64,000 nt of DNA from Senegalimassilia faecalis (GCF_004135645.1 NZ_SDPW01000001.1:310001-374000); one strand, 5' to 3'. Positions 24,151 through 33,280 are shown, counted from the stretch's first letter. The notes: generated by a model not told the origin, from the sequence alone. Program-made: numbers and translations.

Positions 24151-25500
24151 ATGGCTCAGCAAACAACCAGCGCAAGCTCTGCTCGAGACTCGTTCACCTC
24201 ACGCACCGCCTTTATCATCGCGTGCATCGGTTCGGCCGTCGGCCTGTCCGGCATCTGGCTGTTCCCCTACCGCGTATCGCAGCTTGGCGGCGCGGCATTT
24301 CTCATCCCCTACCTCTTCTTCGTGGTGCTGCTTGGCCTCACCGGCGTCGTCGGCGAGATGTCGTTCGGCCGCGCCATGCAAACCGGCCCCATGGGCGCAT
24401 TCGGCAAAGCGCTGTCCCTGCGCAACGTCCCCCACGCGAGCGCCATCGGCAAAATCATCGGCATCGTACCGGTGCTTGCCGCACTCGGCATCGCTATCGG
24501 ATACACCGTGGTGCTCGGCTGGTTTTTGAAATACCTCGTCACCGCAACAACGGGTCAGCTGCTTGTGCAAGACAGCATGGGCGCGTTCTTTGGCGGCATC
24601 ACCGGCGATTTCGGAAGCGTCGGCTGGCATGCTGCGGCGCTCATCATCACGCTGGCCGTCATGGTGCTGGGCATCTCGCGCGGCATCGAGCGCCTGAACA
24701 AGGTCATGATGCCCCTGTTCTTCGTGCTGTTCGTGGTCCTGCTGGTGCGCGTTGCGTTCCTGCCCGGCGCGCTTGACGGCTACGCGTACCTGTTCATGCC
24801 CCGCTGGGAGGCGCTCGCGAACCCGCAGACGTGGGTATTGGCGCTTGGGCAGGCGTTCTTCGGCCTGTCCCTGGCCGGCGGCGGCACGCTGGTCTACGGC
24901 AGCTACCTCAAGAAGGATGTGAACGTGGTGTCCTCGGCGAAAAACGTCGTCGTGTTCAGCACGCTTGCCGCGGTGTTGTCCGCCATGGTAGTGGTTCCCG
25001 CAGTGTTCGCCTTCGGCGCCGACACGCAAGCGGGCCCACCGCTGCTGTTCATCGTGCTGCCCCAGGTCTTCCAGGAAATGCCGTTCGGCAACGTGTTCTG
25101 CTTCGTGTTCTTCCTGGCCGTCACGTGCGCCGCCATTACCAGCTTGGTGAACCTGTACGAGCCGCCCATCGAGGCCTTGCAGCAAGAAGCGCACCTGCCG
25201 CGCTGGGCAGCGGTCGGCATCGTCGCCGTTGCCTCGTTTGCCGTAGGCGTGTTCATCGAAAACGGCGATGCCGTCAGCGCCTGGATGGACGCCGTCAGCA
25301 TCTACGCCATCCCGCTGGGCGCCCTTATCGCCGCCGTCATGTTCTTCTGCGTATGCCCGAAGGACTTCGCCACGAAACAGGCCCAAATGGGACGTGAGAA
25401 GCCTTTAGGAAAATGGTTCGAAGCCATGGGGCGCTATCTGTTCGTGCCGCTCACGGCCATCGTCATCGTGCTCGGCATCGTGTTAGGCGGCATCGGCTAA
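24151..25500 (+). CDS. sodium-dependent transporter, NSS/SNF family
   Basis: LeuT-like secondary transporter that uses the sodium gradient to import amino acids or related amines. The 449 residues form about eleven helices, the usual number for bacterial members. The helix 1 signature FIIACIGSAVGLSGIWLFPYRVSQLGGAAFLIPY and GEMSFGRAMQTGPMGAFGKA are present. The ATG at 24151 is preceded by AAGGGAAACC; upstream in-frame codons lie in the tRNA terminator and are not used. Specificity cannot be read from sequence. Confidence 0.93.
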   Translation: MAQQTTSASSARDSFTSRTAFIIACIGSAVGLSGIWLFPYRVSQLGGAAFLIPYLFFVVLLGLTGVVGEMSFGRAMQTGPMGAFGKALSLRNVPHASAIGKIIGIVPVLAALGIAIGYTVVLGWFLKYLVTATTGQLLVQDSMGAFFGGITGDFGSVGWHAAALIITLAVMVLGISRGIERLNKVMMPLFFVLFVVLLVRVAFLPGALDGYAYLFMPRWEALANPQTWVLALGQAFFGLSLAGGGTLVYGSYLKKDVNVVSSAKNVVVFSTLAAVLSAMVVVPAVFAFGADTQAGPPLLFIVLPQVFQEMPFGNVFCFVFFLAVTCAAITSLVNLYEPPIEALQQEAHLPRWAAVGIVAVASFAVGVFIENGDAVSAWMDAVSIYAIPLGALIAAVMFFCVCPKDFATKQAQMGREKPLGKWFEAMGRYLFVPLTAIVIVLGIVLGGIG

Positions 25501-25555
25501 AACCACCGAATTCGCCTGTGGCCAGCAAGCCCGGAACAGTACAACCCCCAAAACG

Positions 25556-25594
25556 CCAAAGAGGCGTGCAAGCACTGCCTGCACGCCTCTTTGC
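25556..25594. terminator. bidirectional terminator after the symporter
   Basis: AAAGAGGCGTGCA pairs with TGCACGCCTCTTT around AGCACTGCC, with A-rich and T-rich ends, so it can work for the plus-strand symporter. The remaining 25595-25795, between this and the metH end, shows a loose GCTCTCT/AGAGAGC dyad (25629-25672) and no gene. Confidence 0.75.
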
Positions 25595-25795
25595 TACGTA
25601 TACCAAACCAAAACCCTGCAGCGCGCCTGCTCTCTACACCGAGAAGCGTATAGCCCCGCCAGCAGAGAGCCAAGTCCACACCTCATGCGAAAGCAATGCG
25701 CCAAAAACCAATAGCCGCGCAAGTTCAAGAACCCCCTTGACGCGACTCACACACGCAAAAGCAGCACGCGCGAAAGCTTCAACGCCTTCCAGCGG

Positions 25796-28391
25796 CTACT
25801 TGCCTTCGGTGAAGAAGCGCTCCGCGATGCGAGCCGATTCCGCAGCGTCCTTCGCGTAGAAGTCCGCGCCGATCTGCTCGGCGTAATCGGACGTCAGCAC
25901 AGCGCCTCCCACGAACACCTTGCATTCCGGCACACGCTCGTGCAGAAGCATCACGGTCTCCTCCATGGCGCGAACGGTGGTGGTCATAAGCGCCGATAGG
26001 CCCACAAGCCTGATGCGCTGCTGCTGCACCACGCGCACCACTTCTTCGGGGTCCACATCGCGCCCCAGGTCAACCACCTGGAACCCGTAGTTTTCCAGCA
26101 ACATCTTGACGATGTTCTTGCCGATGTCGTGGATGTCGCCCTTCACCGTGGCCACGGCAATGATGTTTGCAGGGCCCTCATCGCCCGACGCATCGCCCAC
26201 GTGCGCTTTCACCACGTCGAAGCCGGCTTTCACCGCCTCCGCCGATGCCATCAGCTGTGGCAGGAAAAACGCGCCTTTGTCGAACTTCTCACCCACCACG
26301 TCAAGCGCCGGCACGAACACGCCGTTCACCAGGTCAAGCGGGTCGTGATTGACCAGCAGCGCCTCGGTAGCCTCGGGCATAGGAGCCTTGCGCCCCGTCA
26401 TGATCAAGTGCACCATGGCCGCCACACCGTCAGCAGCGTCGCTAAGCGTTTCGGGAATGGCGATGGGGCACTCCCCCGCATCCGCACCTGCCTGGCCAGC
26501 GACCTTACCACCATCAGCCGGCGCACCAGCCGAACCAGCCGGAACATCGTACGGATCATTGCCGCCCGCATAGCGTTCGATGAACTCCACGGCGCTAGCG
26601 TCCTGGCAATTCAGCACGCGGAACGTATTCACCGTGTCAACGTAGCGCTTAGCCTTCGGGTTCAGAATCGGCATATCAAGACCACAGCCGAAAGCGGCAG
26701 CCAAAAACGTCGCATTCACCATGTTGCGCTGCGGCAAGCCGAAGCTGATGTTCGAAACGCCCAGCACGGTGCGCACGCCCAAGCGTTCCTTCACCATCGT
26801 GATGGCGCGCAAAATCTCAAGCGCCTCGGACTGGTTCGTTGCGCACGCCATGGTCAAGCAGTCGATAACCACATCGGTGCGCGGAATGCCTATACGCGTC
26901 CGTTTCCGCAACGATGCGCTCAGCAACCGCATAGCGCCCCTCGGCCGTTGGCGGGATGCCGCCTTCGTCCAAGGCAAGCCCAATCACCGCGCAGCCGTAC
27001 TTCTTCACAATCGGCAGTACCGCATCCAAGCTTTCGCGCTTGCCGTTCACGCTGTTGATAAGCGGCTTGCCGGCATAACCGCGCACCGCCGCCTCAACCG
27101 CAACCGGGTCAGACGAGTCCACCACCAGCGGCAGCGTAACCGTAGCGGCAAGCTTGTCAACGGCGGCCGCAAGCACAGCGGGCTCATCAAGCTCGGGCAG
27201 GCCCACGTTCACGTCAAGCACATCGGCGCCGCATTCCTGCTGCGAAACCGCCTCACCCACAATGTAGTCCAAATCGCCCGCACGCAAAGCCGCCTTCAAC
27301 TTCGGCTTGCCCGTAGGGTTGATGCGCTCGCCGATCACGGCAATGCGCGGCACGCCCACGGGAAGCACAACAGCCTCCTGAGCGCTGCACAGCACGCATG
27401 CAGGCTGATACGGACGCGCTGCAGGTTCGCGGCGCTCGTCAGCCATTTGACGCAGCAAACGCGTATAAGCCGGCGACGTGCCGCAGCATCCGCCGACAAT
27501 GCTCGCGCCGGCATCCATCATATCGGCCATAGCGGCCGCAAAATCTTCCGGAGAAACATCGAACACGGTCACGCCGTCCTCAACATGCGGCAAGCCGGCA
27601 TTCGGCTGAACCATAAGCGGACAGCGAACGCGCGCAGCCATATCTTGCGCCGCGCCCAGCAGCTCGGCTGGACCAAGCGAGCAGTTCAAGCCCACGGCGT
27701 GCGCGCCCATGCTCGACAGCACCTCGGCGGCAACGGCCGGAGACGTGCCCAAAAACGTACGGCCGTCTTCGCCGAACGTCATAGTCACCAACACCGGCAG
27801 GTCGCAGTGCTCCTGCGCCGCCAAAAGCGCGGCCTTCGCCTCGCGCAAGTCGGCCATCGTCTCGATGAGCACCACATCGCAGCCGGCAGCAGCCACCGCT
27901 TCAACCTGCTCGACGAACACATCGTAGGCCTCCTGAAACGACATAGTGCCCATCGGCTCGAGCAGCGCACCCGTCGGCCCAATATCGCCGGCAACGTAGG
28001 GCGCGCCAGCGGCACGAGCGCACGCGGCGGCGGCCGCATACACATCGGCAACGGAGGCAACACCCTCAAGCTTCAACCGGTTTGCACCGAACGTGTTCGT
28101 GGTGATAACCTCAGCCCCAGCTTCGACGTAAGCCGCATGGATAGCGGTAATGTCGTCAGGATGCGAAAAGTTCAGCAGCTCGGGAAGCTCGCCTGCCTCG
28201 GCAAGCCCGCGCTCCTGCATCTGCGTGCCCATCGCGCCGTCGATGACCAGATAATCCAGGCCCAGCAACGCGCGCCGAAGGTGCTCATCGGCCACTCGCA
28301 CACCCGACAGGTCGGGAACCGGCAGCCGCTTCGCCTCATCAAGCCCACGCAAGGCGCCGCGCGCGGCGCCGTCGACAGTTTCGTTAGCCAT
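25796..28391 (-). pseudogene. metH: cobalamin-dependent methionine synthase, frameshifted
   Basis: Transfers a methyl group from methyl-tetrahydrofolate through cobalamin to homocysteine. In order: homocysteine domain with zinc cysteines (GLNCSLGP, GGCCGTSP), pterin-binding barrel (INPTGKPKLKAAL, DVLDVNVGLPE), B12 cap and B12-binding domain with DIHDIGKNIV. The frame breaks near 26891: one extra base in the minus-strand TATAGGC turns DAY-GIPRTDVVIDCL into DAYRHSAHRC and stops at 26817. The upstream piece is 524 residues, without cobalamin domains. Removing one base restores about 864 residues. The break falls inside the barrel, not at a domain boundary, so it is a mutation or sequencing error. 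No activation domain is encoded; see the next gene. Confidence 0.9.
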
Positions 28392-29121
28392 GGCAGGTAA
28401 CCCCTCGTTTCCTCAATTCGCAGCAGCCTTTCAGCTGGCACACGCCGCACGCGCTTCGGACCTCAGCGCCCGCGTCCACCTTATCGAACAAGCCCACAAC
28501 GGCCGTCACGCTTTTCACCGGCACCAGCATGTTCGTTGCCGTAAGCGTTACACCAAGCTTGCGCGTGGCGTCAAGCGCCTTCAAAAACGCCGGCTGCACG
28601 TCAAGCGGCAAGTCTCCGTATCCCGGGCTGAAACGCCAATTCGTATGCAAGCCAAGCTCATGAGCCGCCGCAACGATATATCCCTCTACTGCGTTCGCGC
28701 AAGCCTCAACCAAAGCCGAAGCGCAAGCGCCGTACATCACACCGTCAGCCGCGCTCAGCGCAGCGTGCTTGCGCATCTCCCGCTCGCTTGCAGCCCCCAG
28801 CGTGCACGCCATCAACGCCACCTTGCGCGCCCCACGCAGATGAGCTGCAATGCTTTCGCCCTTCAGCAGCACCGGGCAATCGCGCAGCGCAACCACCGAT
28901 TCGGCGCCATCCCAGCAACACCGCCGCTCATCGATGTCGTACAACTCCCAAGCATATACCGGCTCAATCGTCGTCTCGCACGCATGCGCCAGCTCGTGAA
29001 AACGGGCCAGCAAGGTTTCATCAACCTGCTGGCCCGCGTAGCCCAAATATCCTAATGCCTCATCGCGATTCAACCGCACGCCGCTTCCCCGGCTTGCGGC
29101 GAGGCGGCCATAGCGAACCAT
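28384..29121 (-). CDS. stand-alone methionine synthase activation-domain protein
   Basis: A 245-residue protein matching the C-terminal reactivation domain of MetH, which binds SAM for reductive methylation of oxidised cobalamin. It shows WRFSPGYGDLPLDVQPAFL, the family hallmark, then LTATNMLVPVKSVTAVVG, and ends with a Cys-rich CGVCQLKGCCELR tail. The earlier helical part has KVALMACTLGAASEREMRKH. The ATG at 29121 shares one base with the metF TAA stop; an extension to 29151 is possible but has no better ribosome site. Its end overlaps metH by 8 nt, so metF, this gene and metH are coupled. Confidence 0.88.
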   Translation of the reverse strand: MVRYGRLAASRGSGVRLNRDEALGYLGYAGQQVDETLLARFHELAHACETTIEPVYAWELYDIDERRCCWDGAESVVALRDCPVLLKGESIAAHLRGARKVALMACTLGAASEREMRKHAALSAADGVMYGACASALVEACANAVEGYIVAAAHELGLHTNWRFSPGYGDLPLDVQPAFLKALDATRKLGVTLTATNMLVPVKSVTAVVGLFDKVDAGAEVRSACGVCQLKGCCELRKRGVTCHG

Positions 29122-29996
29122 TATCGCACCAACGCCACCTTCAACGCGCACATGGCAGCACGCGCAATCTCAGGGTTGTTCATCGTGTACACATGCAGGC
29201 CGTCAACGCCGTGCTCCTGCAGGTCCGTCAGCTGGCGACACGCGTATTCGATGCCCGCCTGGCGCAAACTTGCCGGATCGTTCTCGTAACGAGCCAGCAG
29301 CTTGATGATGGGGCTTGGCAGCGAAGCGCCGCACATGAACACCATGCGCGAAATCTGAGCCTTGCTCATGAACGGCATGATGCCCGCCGTGATAGGCTTC
29401 GTGATGCCTGCCGCCTCCGCCTGCTCGCGGAAACGGTAGAAGTACTCGTTGTCGAAGAACAGCTGCGACACGAAAAACTCCGCGCCTGCATCTTCCTTCT
29501 GCTTGAGATGCTCAACGTTTAGGCGCATGCTATCGCAGTCGATATGGCCTTCCGGATACGCCGCCGCACCCACGCAGAAGCCGGCCTCGGTCAGGCGAGG
29601 AATCAGATCCTTCGCCAGCTTGAAATCGCCCGGCTTATAGCCTTCGGGCAAGTCGCCGCGCAAAGCCAGCACGTTGCGGATGCCGCGCCCTTTCATGTCG
29701 GACACAGCCGCCGCGATGGACTCCTCGGAAGCACCCGCGCACGTCAGATGCGCAATCGTAGGCACGGAAAAGTCATCCTGAATCATGGCGGCAATCTCAG
29801 CGGTTGCCTGCTTGTTCCCGCTTCCACCAGCCGAATACGTCACGCTGATGAAGCTGGGGTCAAGCTTCGCAAGCTCTTCGGCCATGCTGCGTGCCGACTC
29901 CATGCTCAGCTCGCCCTTCGGCGGGAAGATCTCGAACGAGATAGGTTGGGTACCCGCGTTGCGAGCTTGTGTGAAGATGTTTGTAATAGTATTCAT
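29121..29996 (-). CDS. metF: 5,10-methylenetetrahydrofolate reductase
   Basis: Flavoenzyme that makes the 5-methyl-tetrahydrofolate used by MetH. The 291 residues form the usual TIM barrel: SFEIFPPKGE at the N-terminus, FISVTYSAGGSGNKQ, THLTCAGASEESI, NVLALRGDLPEGY, DAGAEFFVSQLFFDNEYFYRF and ITAGIMPFMSKAQI. The Cys-rich extension of some relatives is absent. The ATG at 29996 has no Shine-Dalgarno and lies 10 nt below a perfect TATAAT, suggesting a very short or absent leader. Confidence 0.96.
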   Translation of the reverse strand: MNTITNIFTQARNAGTQPISFEIFPPKGELSMESARSMAEELAKLDPSFISVTYSAGGSGNKQATAEIAAMIQDDFSVPTIAHLTCAGASEESIAAAVSDMKGRGIRNVLALRGDLPEGYKPGDFKLAKDLIPRLTEAGFCVGAAAYPEGHIDCDSMRLNVEHLKQKEDAGAEFFVSQLFFDNEYFYRFREQAEAAGITKPITAGIMPFMSKAQISRMVFMCGASLPSPIIKLLARYENDPASLRQAGIEYACRQLTDLQEHGVDGLHVYTMNNPEIARAAMCALKVALVR

Positions 29997-30006
29997 AATG
30001 CGCTTA

Positions 30007-30033
30007 ATTATAGTGCGTTGCTTCCATTCGTCA
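30007..30033 (-). promoter_or_regulatory. promoter of the metF operon
   Basis: Minus strand: ATGACG, 16 nt, then TATAAT (30007-30012). The expected transcription start near 30000 leaves a leader of about 3-4 nt before the metF ATG, and no riboswitch fits in the 81-bp gap to the next gene. Confidence 0.65.
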
Positions 30034-30077
30034 TCGAGAAAACTCTGTACTCGGTTGCATGTTTTTCCGAATGCAGC

Positions 30078-31169
30078 TTATCTGCCATCGCGAACGCTCG
30101 GCAGTTCGAACACGTTCACGCAATCCCCTGTTTCCGCTTGTCGAAACGCACTGAAGCACACGAGCGTGCGCCACAACTCGGCCTGACGTGCCCGTATGGC
30201 CTCCCTGCGCCCAGCTTCCTGCTCCGTTATCCGGCGGCGCGATCCGCCACGTGTATCAAGTTGGCGGCACACCCGCTCGCACAGCTGCACGTATGACCCG
30301 AATTCGTACACCTGCGACGGCGTCACCGCCATGCACGCGCGCATCGCACGCTTGCGCCCGCCAGCGCAACCGCTTCCCTTTTGCGCGTTATCGTCACATG
30401 CATCCAACACCACCATGGACACCGGCCCCCTTCCGCAACCCGATTCCTTCATCTCAATAGCCACGCTGCTTCTTGTCGAGACGCCTGCAAGTCCAGAGGG
30501 CGCAAGATCGCCGTTTTCCGCCGATCGCTGCAGCACAACGTCTCCCGCACCGAATCCGCCAAGGCACGCCGGCAGGCTCAACCCCATAGCCAAGGCCGAT
30601 TCCGTTGTACTTGCCGACCCCTCGCGAACATACGACAACGCTCGCCGGGCCTTAGCACACCCATACGAGCCCTCCGTTTTCCGCAGATAAGCGCCAATGC
30701 GGGACACCGTCGTCAACGGCTCATCATCGCCTTCCCGAATGGCAATGCCGCCATCAACCTGCCCGTCAACGCGATACGACGAGCACAGCGCATAGCCAAC
30801 GTACACGGCCTCAAGCAGCGAATGCTTGGCCGCGATTTGTCGAAACACCAGCTCCGGAGATGCCGCATAGACGCCGCCAAGCCCCGGAACATCCACACGG
30901 ACAAAAGACCCCGAAGGATACGCAAGCCCCGACAGATGCGCTTTCACGCTGCCGGAATCTCGCCTTCCGCTCGACCTGCATACCAGCACCTCAAGCGGGT
31001 CCACGCCCAGCCGAAGCTCCGAAGCAAGCACTCTGCACTGCACCATCGAAGGAGAGGACAGCGGCAACACGCGAGCCGTGCTAGCCCGCCCCGCAATGCG
31101 AGGATTCCGATTCCTCACCAACCAGCGAAACGCCGTATCGTGCGACAAGCACACATTCATCATCCCCAT
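30078..31169 (-). CDS. AbiEi / DUF559-like hypothetical protein
   Basis: A 363-residue soluble protein that looks like a family common in Eggerthellaceae, related to type IV antitoxin AbiEi and to the N-terminal part of DUF559 (Vsr-like) proteins. Supporting segments: CLSHDTAFRWLVRNR near the start, VYAASPELVFRQIAAKHSLLEAVYVGYALC in the middle, and YVREGSASTTESALAMGLSLP with GGFGAGDV. The catalytic C-terminal nuclease domain is not recognisable; instead there is a Ser/Gly/Cys-rich stretch and an Arg-rich end. No toxin partner lies next to it. The ATG at 31169 is chosen for GGAAGCGGG upstream; the frame stays open to 31358. Function is unknown. Confidence 0.6.
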   Translation of the reverse strand: MGMMNVCLSHDTAFRWLVRNRNPRIAGRASTARVLPLSSPSMVQCRVLASELRLGVDPLEVLVCRSSGRRDSGSVKAHLSGLAYPSGSFVRVDVPGLGGVYAASPELVFRQIAAKHSLLEAVYVGYALCSSYRVDGQVDGGIAIREGDDEPLTTVSRIGAYLRKTEGSYGCAKARRALSYVREGSASTTESALAMGLSLPACLGGFGAGDVVLQRSAENGDLAPSGLAGVSTRSSVAIEMKESGCGRGPVSMVVLDACDDNAQKGSGCAGGRKRAMRACMAVTPSQVYEFGSYVQLCERVCRQLDTRGGSRRRITEQEAGRREAIRARQAELWRTLVCFSAFRQAETGDCVNVFELPSVRDGR

Positions 31170-31682
31170 ATGCACCCGCTTCCCAATAGATACATCCATT
31201 GCCTGATAAGAAGCATGGCATACAAACCTTGCAGACCATATACCGATATAAACGCTGAAAACATGCGAAACCTTGCAGATATCACTGCAGGTGCGCACGC
31301 AGACCTTTACGCATAAGCACGAAGTGCCTTGACCTAGCACACGCTGGTCCTTAAGCAACCTAACGCAGCTGATTAAACAGGCATATGCAGATAATTACCT
31401 GAACAGCGTAAACATACGCAGAATCTTGATCAGGCGTGCACAGACTACCGAACAGGCGCCACTCACAATTTAATCAGCAGCTCAAACACGCCCAAAAAAA
31501 TCGCGCCGAGCAAATTGAGCAGCCACGCTAACAAGCCAGGCAACAACCGCTTCAATCCCATTCAACCCGGAAATCGACAAGTAAGAAAATTCTATTGATG
31601 CATTACTCGGTAACCGCCTTAAACCGACTATACTGGACATGCTGAATCAGATTGCAAACACACCACAACAGGAGAACGCATC
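31170..31682. other. AT-richer intergenic region without a gene
   Basis: This 513-bp stretch separates two divergent genes. It contains a 10-bp inverted repeat GCTGATTAAA (31368-31377) and TTTAATCAGC (31469-31478), three scattered CAGGC motifs between them, and a likely -10 box TATACT (31629-31634) for the ribbon-helix-helix gene. I see no tRNA, terminator or reading frame that I would defend. Confidence 0.5.
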
Positions 31683-32006
31683 ATGGCAGTCGAGCACAGT
31701 CAGGACAAACGGCAACTAGCCGCATGGGTCGACCGACAGTTAGCAGAAACGGTTGACAGCGTAGCCGCAAAACGAGGAATCACCCGCACCGCCGCTATCA
31801 CCGAAGCCCTGCAACGCTACGTCGAAGAAGAAACCAGCGTAGCCCTACAGCTGTCAGGATTCGCCGAAAAACTTGACGCAATACTTGAGCAAAACGAAAA
31901 GATGCAGCAAGAGTTCAAAGAGATCAAGCAGCAAAAGCCGAAGGCGCGCAAAACGAAAAGCGCTGCCGCGACGCCCGCCGTTCCCCAAACGCCGTCGCTG
32001 TTCTAG
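31683..32006 (+). CDS. ribbon-helix-helix DNA-binding protein
   Basis: A 107-residue protein whose first 50 residues fit the Arc/CopG fold: RQLAAWVDRQLAETVDSVA as strand and first helix, then KRGITRTAAITEALQRYVEE as the second helix. A coiled-coil follows (LDAILEQNEKMQQEFKEIKQQ) and a basic, Pro-rich tail ends in PSLF. The fold is typical of plasmid and toxin-antitoxin autoregulators. ATG at 31683 after ACAGGAGAACGC. It is followed after 18 nt by the phosphoesterase gene. Codon use is more AT-tolerant than in the flanking genes, hinting at acquisition. Confidence 0.82.
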   Translation: MAVEHSQDKRQLAAWVDRQLAETVDSVAAKRGITRTAAITEALQRYVEEETSVALQLSGFAEKLDAILEQNEKMQQEFKEIKQQKPKARKTKSAAATPAVPQTPSLF

Positions 32007-32024
32007 CCCGCAAGAGGTGCGCAC

Positions 32025-32867
32025 GTGACCATCTACATCACCGGCGACATACACGCGTCTTACGACATCGAAAAGCTTTCAAGCTCTCACTTCGACGCAA
32101 CCGGCCTGACAAAGGACGACTACGTCATCATATGCGGGGACTTCGGACTAGTATGGAACAACTCGACCAGCGAGCAATACTGGCTCAGATGGCTTGACGC
32201 CAAGCCCTTCACAACACTATTCGTAGACGGCAATCATGAAGGCTTCCATGCATTGAACAACCTTTCAACATGCACGTGGCACGGCGGAATAGCACATAAA
32301 GTCAACGACAGCGTCTACCACCTCATGCGGGGCGAGCTATACGATTTAGACGGCATCACCCTATTCGCAATGGGCGGAGCCGCATCCAGCGCCTACGACA
32401 AGGAAACGCGCACTGAAGGAATAGGCTGGTTCCCGGAAGAAATCCCAGCACAAGCAGAGCGCGAGCACGCCATAGAAACGCTCGAAAACGCAAATTGGAA
32501 CGTCGATATCATCATCACGCACTGCGCCCCCACCTCATGCGAGGAAAGCATTGCAGCCGTTACCAACCGCCTAGAACTTCATCCCATGGACGAGTACACC
32601 AATTGGCTTGAAACCATACGCCAAAAAGCCTCGTACAGCCAATGGTTCTGCGGCCACTATCACATCGATGCCCAGCTGACGAACAACATCACCGCACTCT
32701 ACAACAAGATTGCCAAGCTAGAAATCCCCGCCGAAATAGGCCAAACCCAAGAATCCGCTCAGGACGCACTCAACAACGCCTCGATAACGTACAAAATCAT
32801 CGAGAAGAAACAAGTAGCCATCGAACCAAACGACCCATTCGAAGACCTCGAAGAAGATCCCGAATAG
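32025..32867 (+). CDS. calcineurin-like metallophosphoesterase
   Basis: A 280-residue soluble phosphoesterase. The five metal-binding motifs are present in order: GDIHASYD (residue 7), GDFG (near 38), GNHE (near 72), THCAP (near 165) and GHYHID (near 210). The lid after residue 90 (FAMGGAASSAYDKETR) is like those of small bacterial phosphodiesterases. The C-terminal 60 residues have no clear match. The GTG at 32025 has AGAGGTG upstream. It pairs with the upstream ribbon-helix-helix gene. Substrate (nucleotide, RNA end or protein phosphate) is unknown. Confidence 0.88.
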   Translation: MTIYITGDIHASYDIEKLSSSHFDATGLTKDDYVIICGDFGLVWNNSTSEQYWLRWLDAKPFTTLFVDGNHEGFHALNNLSTCTWHGGIAHKVNDSVYHLMRGELYDLDGITLFAMGGAASSAYDKETRTEGIGWFPEEIPAQAEREHAIETLENANWNVDIIITHCAPTSCEESIAAVTNRLELHPMDEYTNWLETIRQKASYSQWFCGHYHIDAQLTNNITALYNKIAKLEIPAEIGQTQESAQDALNNASITYKIIEKKQVAIEPNDPFEDLEEDPE

Positions 32868-32895
32868 CAAGAATAACTACTCTAGCGATACCCGT

Positions 32896-33085
32896 CCCAA
32901 AACGCGGAAGAGGGCCGCATGCGCGGAGCTGACCCTAAACGTATAAACATTCCGCGCACAGGAAGCCCGCCAAGCGTGGAAGCGGCCCGTGCGCAGATGC
33001 CCCCGGAACGCAGAACAGGCCGCGCGCAGCAGGCCCCCGAGCACGGAAGGGGACCCGTGCGCACAGACGCCCTAAAACGCAAGAA
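32896..33085. repeat. six degenerate 34-37-bp direct repeats beside the rRNA operon
   Basis: Units begin near 32896, 32933, 32969, 33003, 33037 and 33070. Each has a form like CCnnAACGCGGAAGnGGCCC followed by GYGCGCAGAnGCC. Copies are imperfect, so this is not a CRISPR array. They lie between the phosphoesterase stop and the rRNA terminator, outside any gene I can support. Confidence 0.6.
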
Positions 33086-33120
33086 GGGCCCGCGGGGGGA
33101 TCCGATCCCCCCGCGGGCCC
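33078..33120 (-). terminator. terminator of the rRNA operon
   Basis: A 15-bp GC-only stem (GGGCCCGCGGGGGGA with its complement) and a 5-nt loop at 33086-33120, followed on the minus strand by TTCTTGCG. It lies about 50 nt past the 5S 3' end. Confidence 0.85.
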
Positions 33121-33170
33121 CGCCGGCCTCTGCGGCCGCTCGCGCGCATGAAGAAAAGCGCCCTCCGCGA

Positions 33171-33280
<110 letters not shown>

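Noticed and set aside
25796-28391. Natural split of metH into two subunits
   Set aside because: The break is inside the pterin-binding barrel and both frames continue the same conserved block, which fits a frameshift, not a domain split.
29997-30077. SAM, cobalamin or S-box riboswitch before metF
   Set aside because: Only 81 bp are available, no aptamer core is present, and the promoter lies directly before the start codon.
32896-33120. Possible CRISPR array
   Set aside because: Units are imperfect, have no unique spacers between identical repeats, and no cas genes are near.
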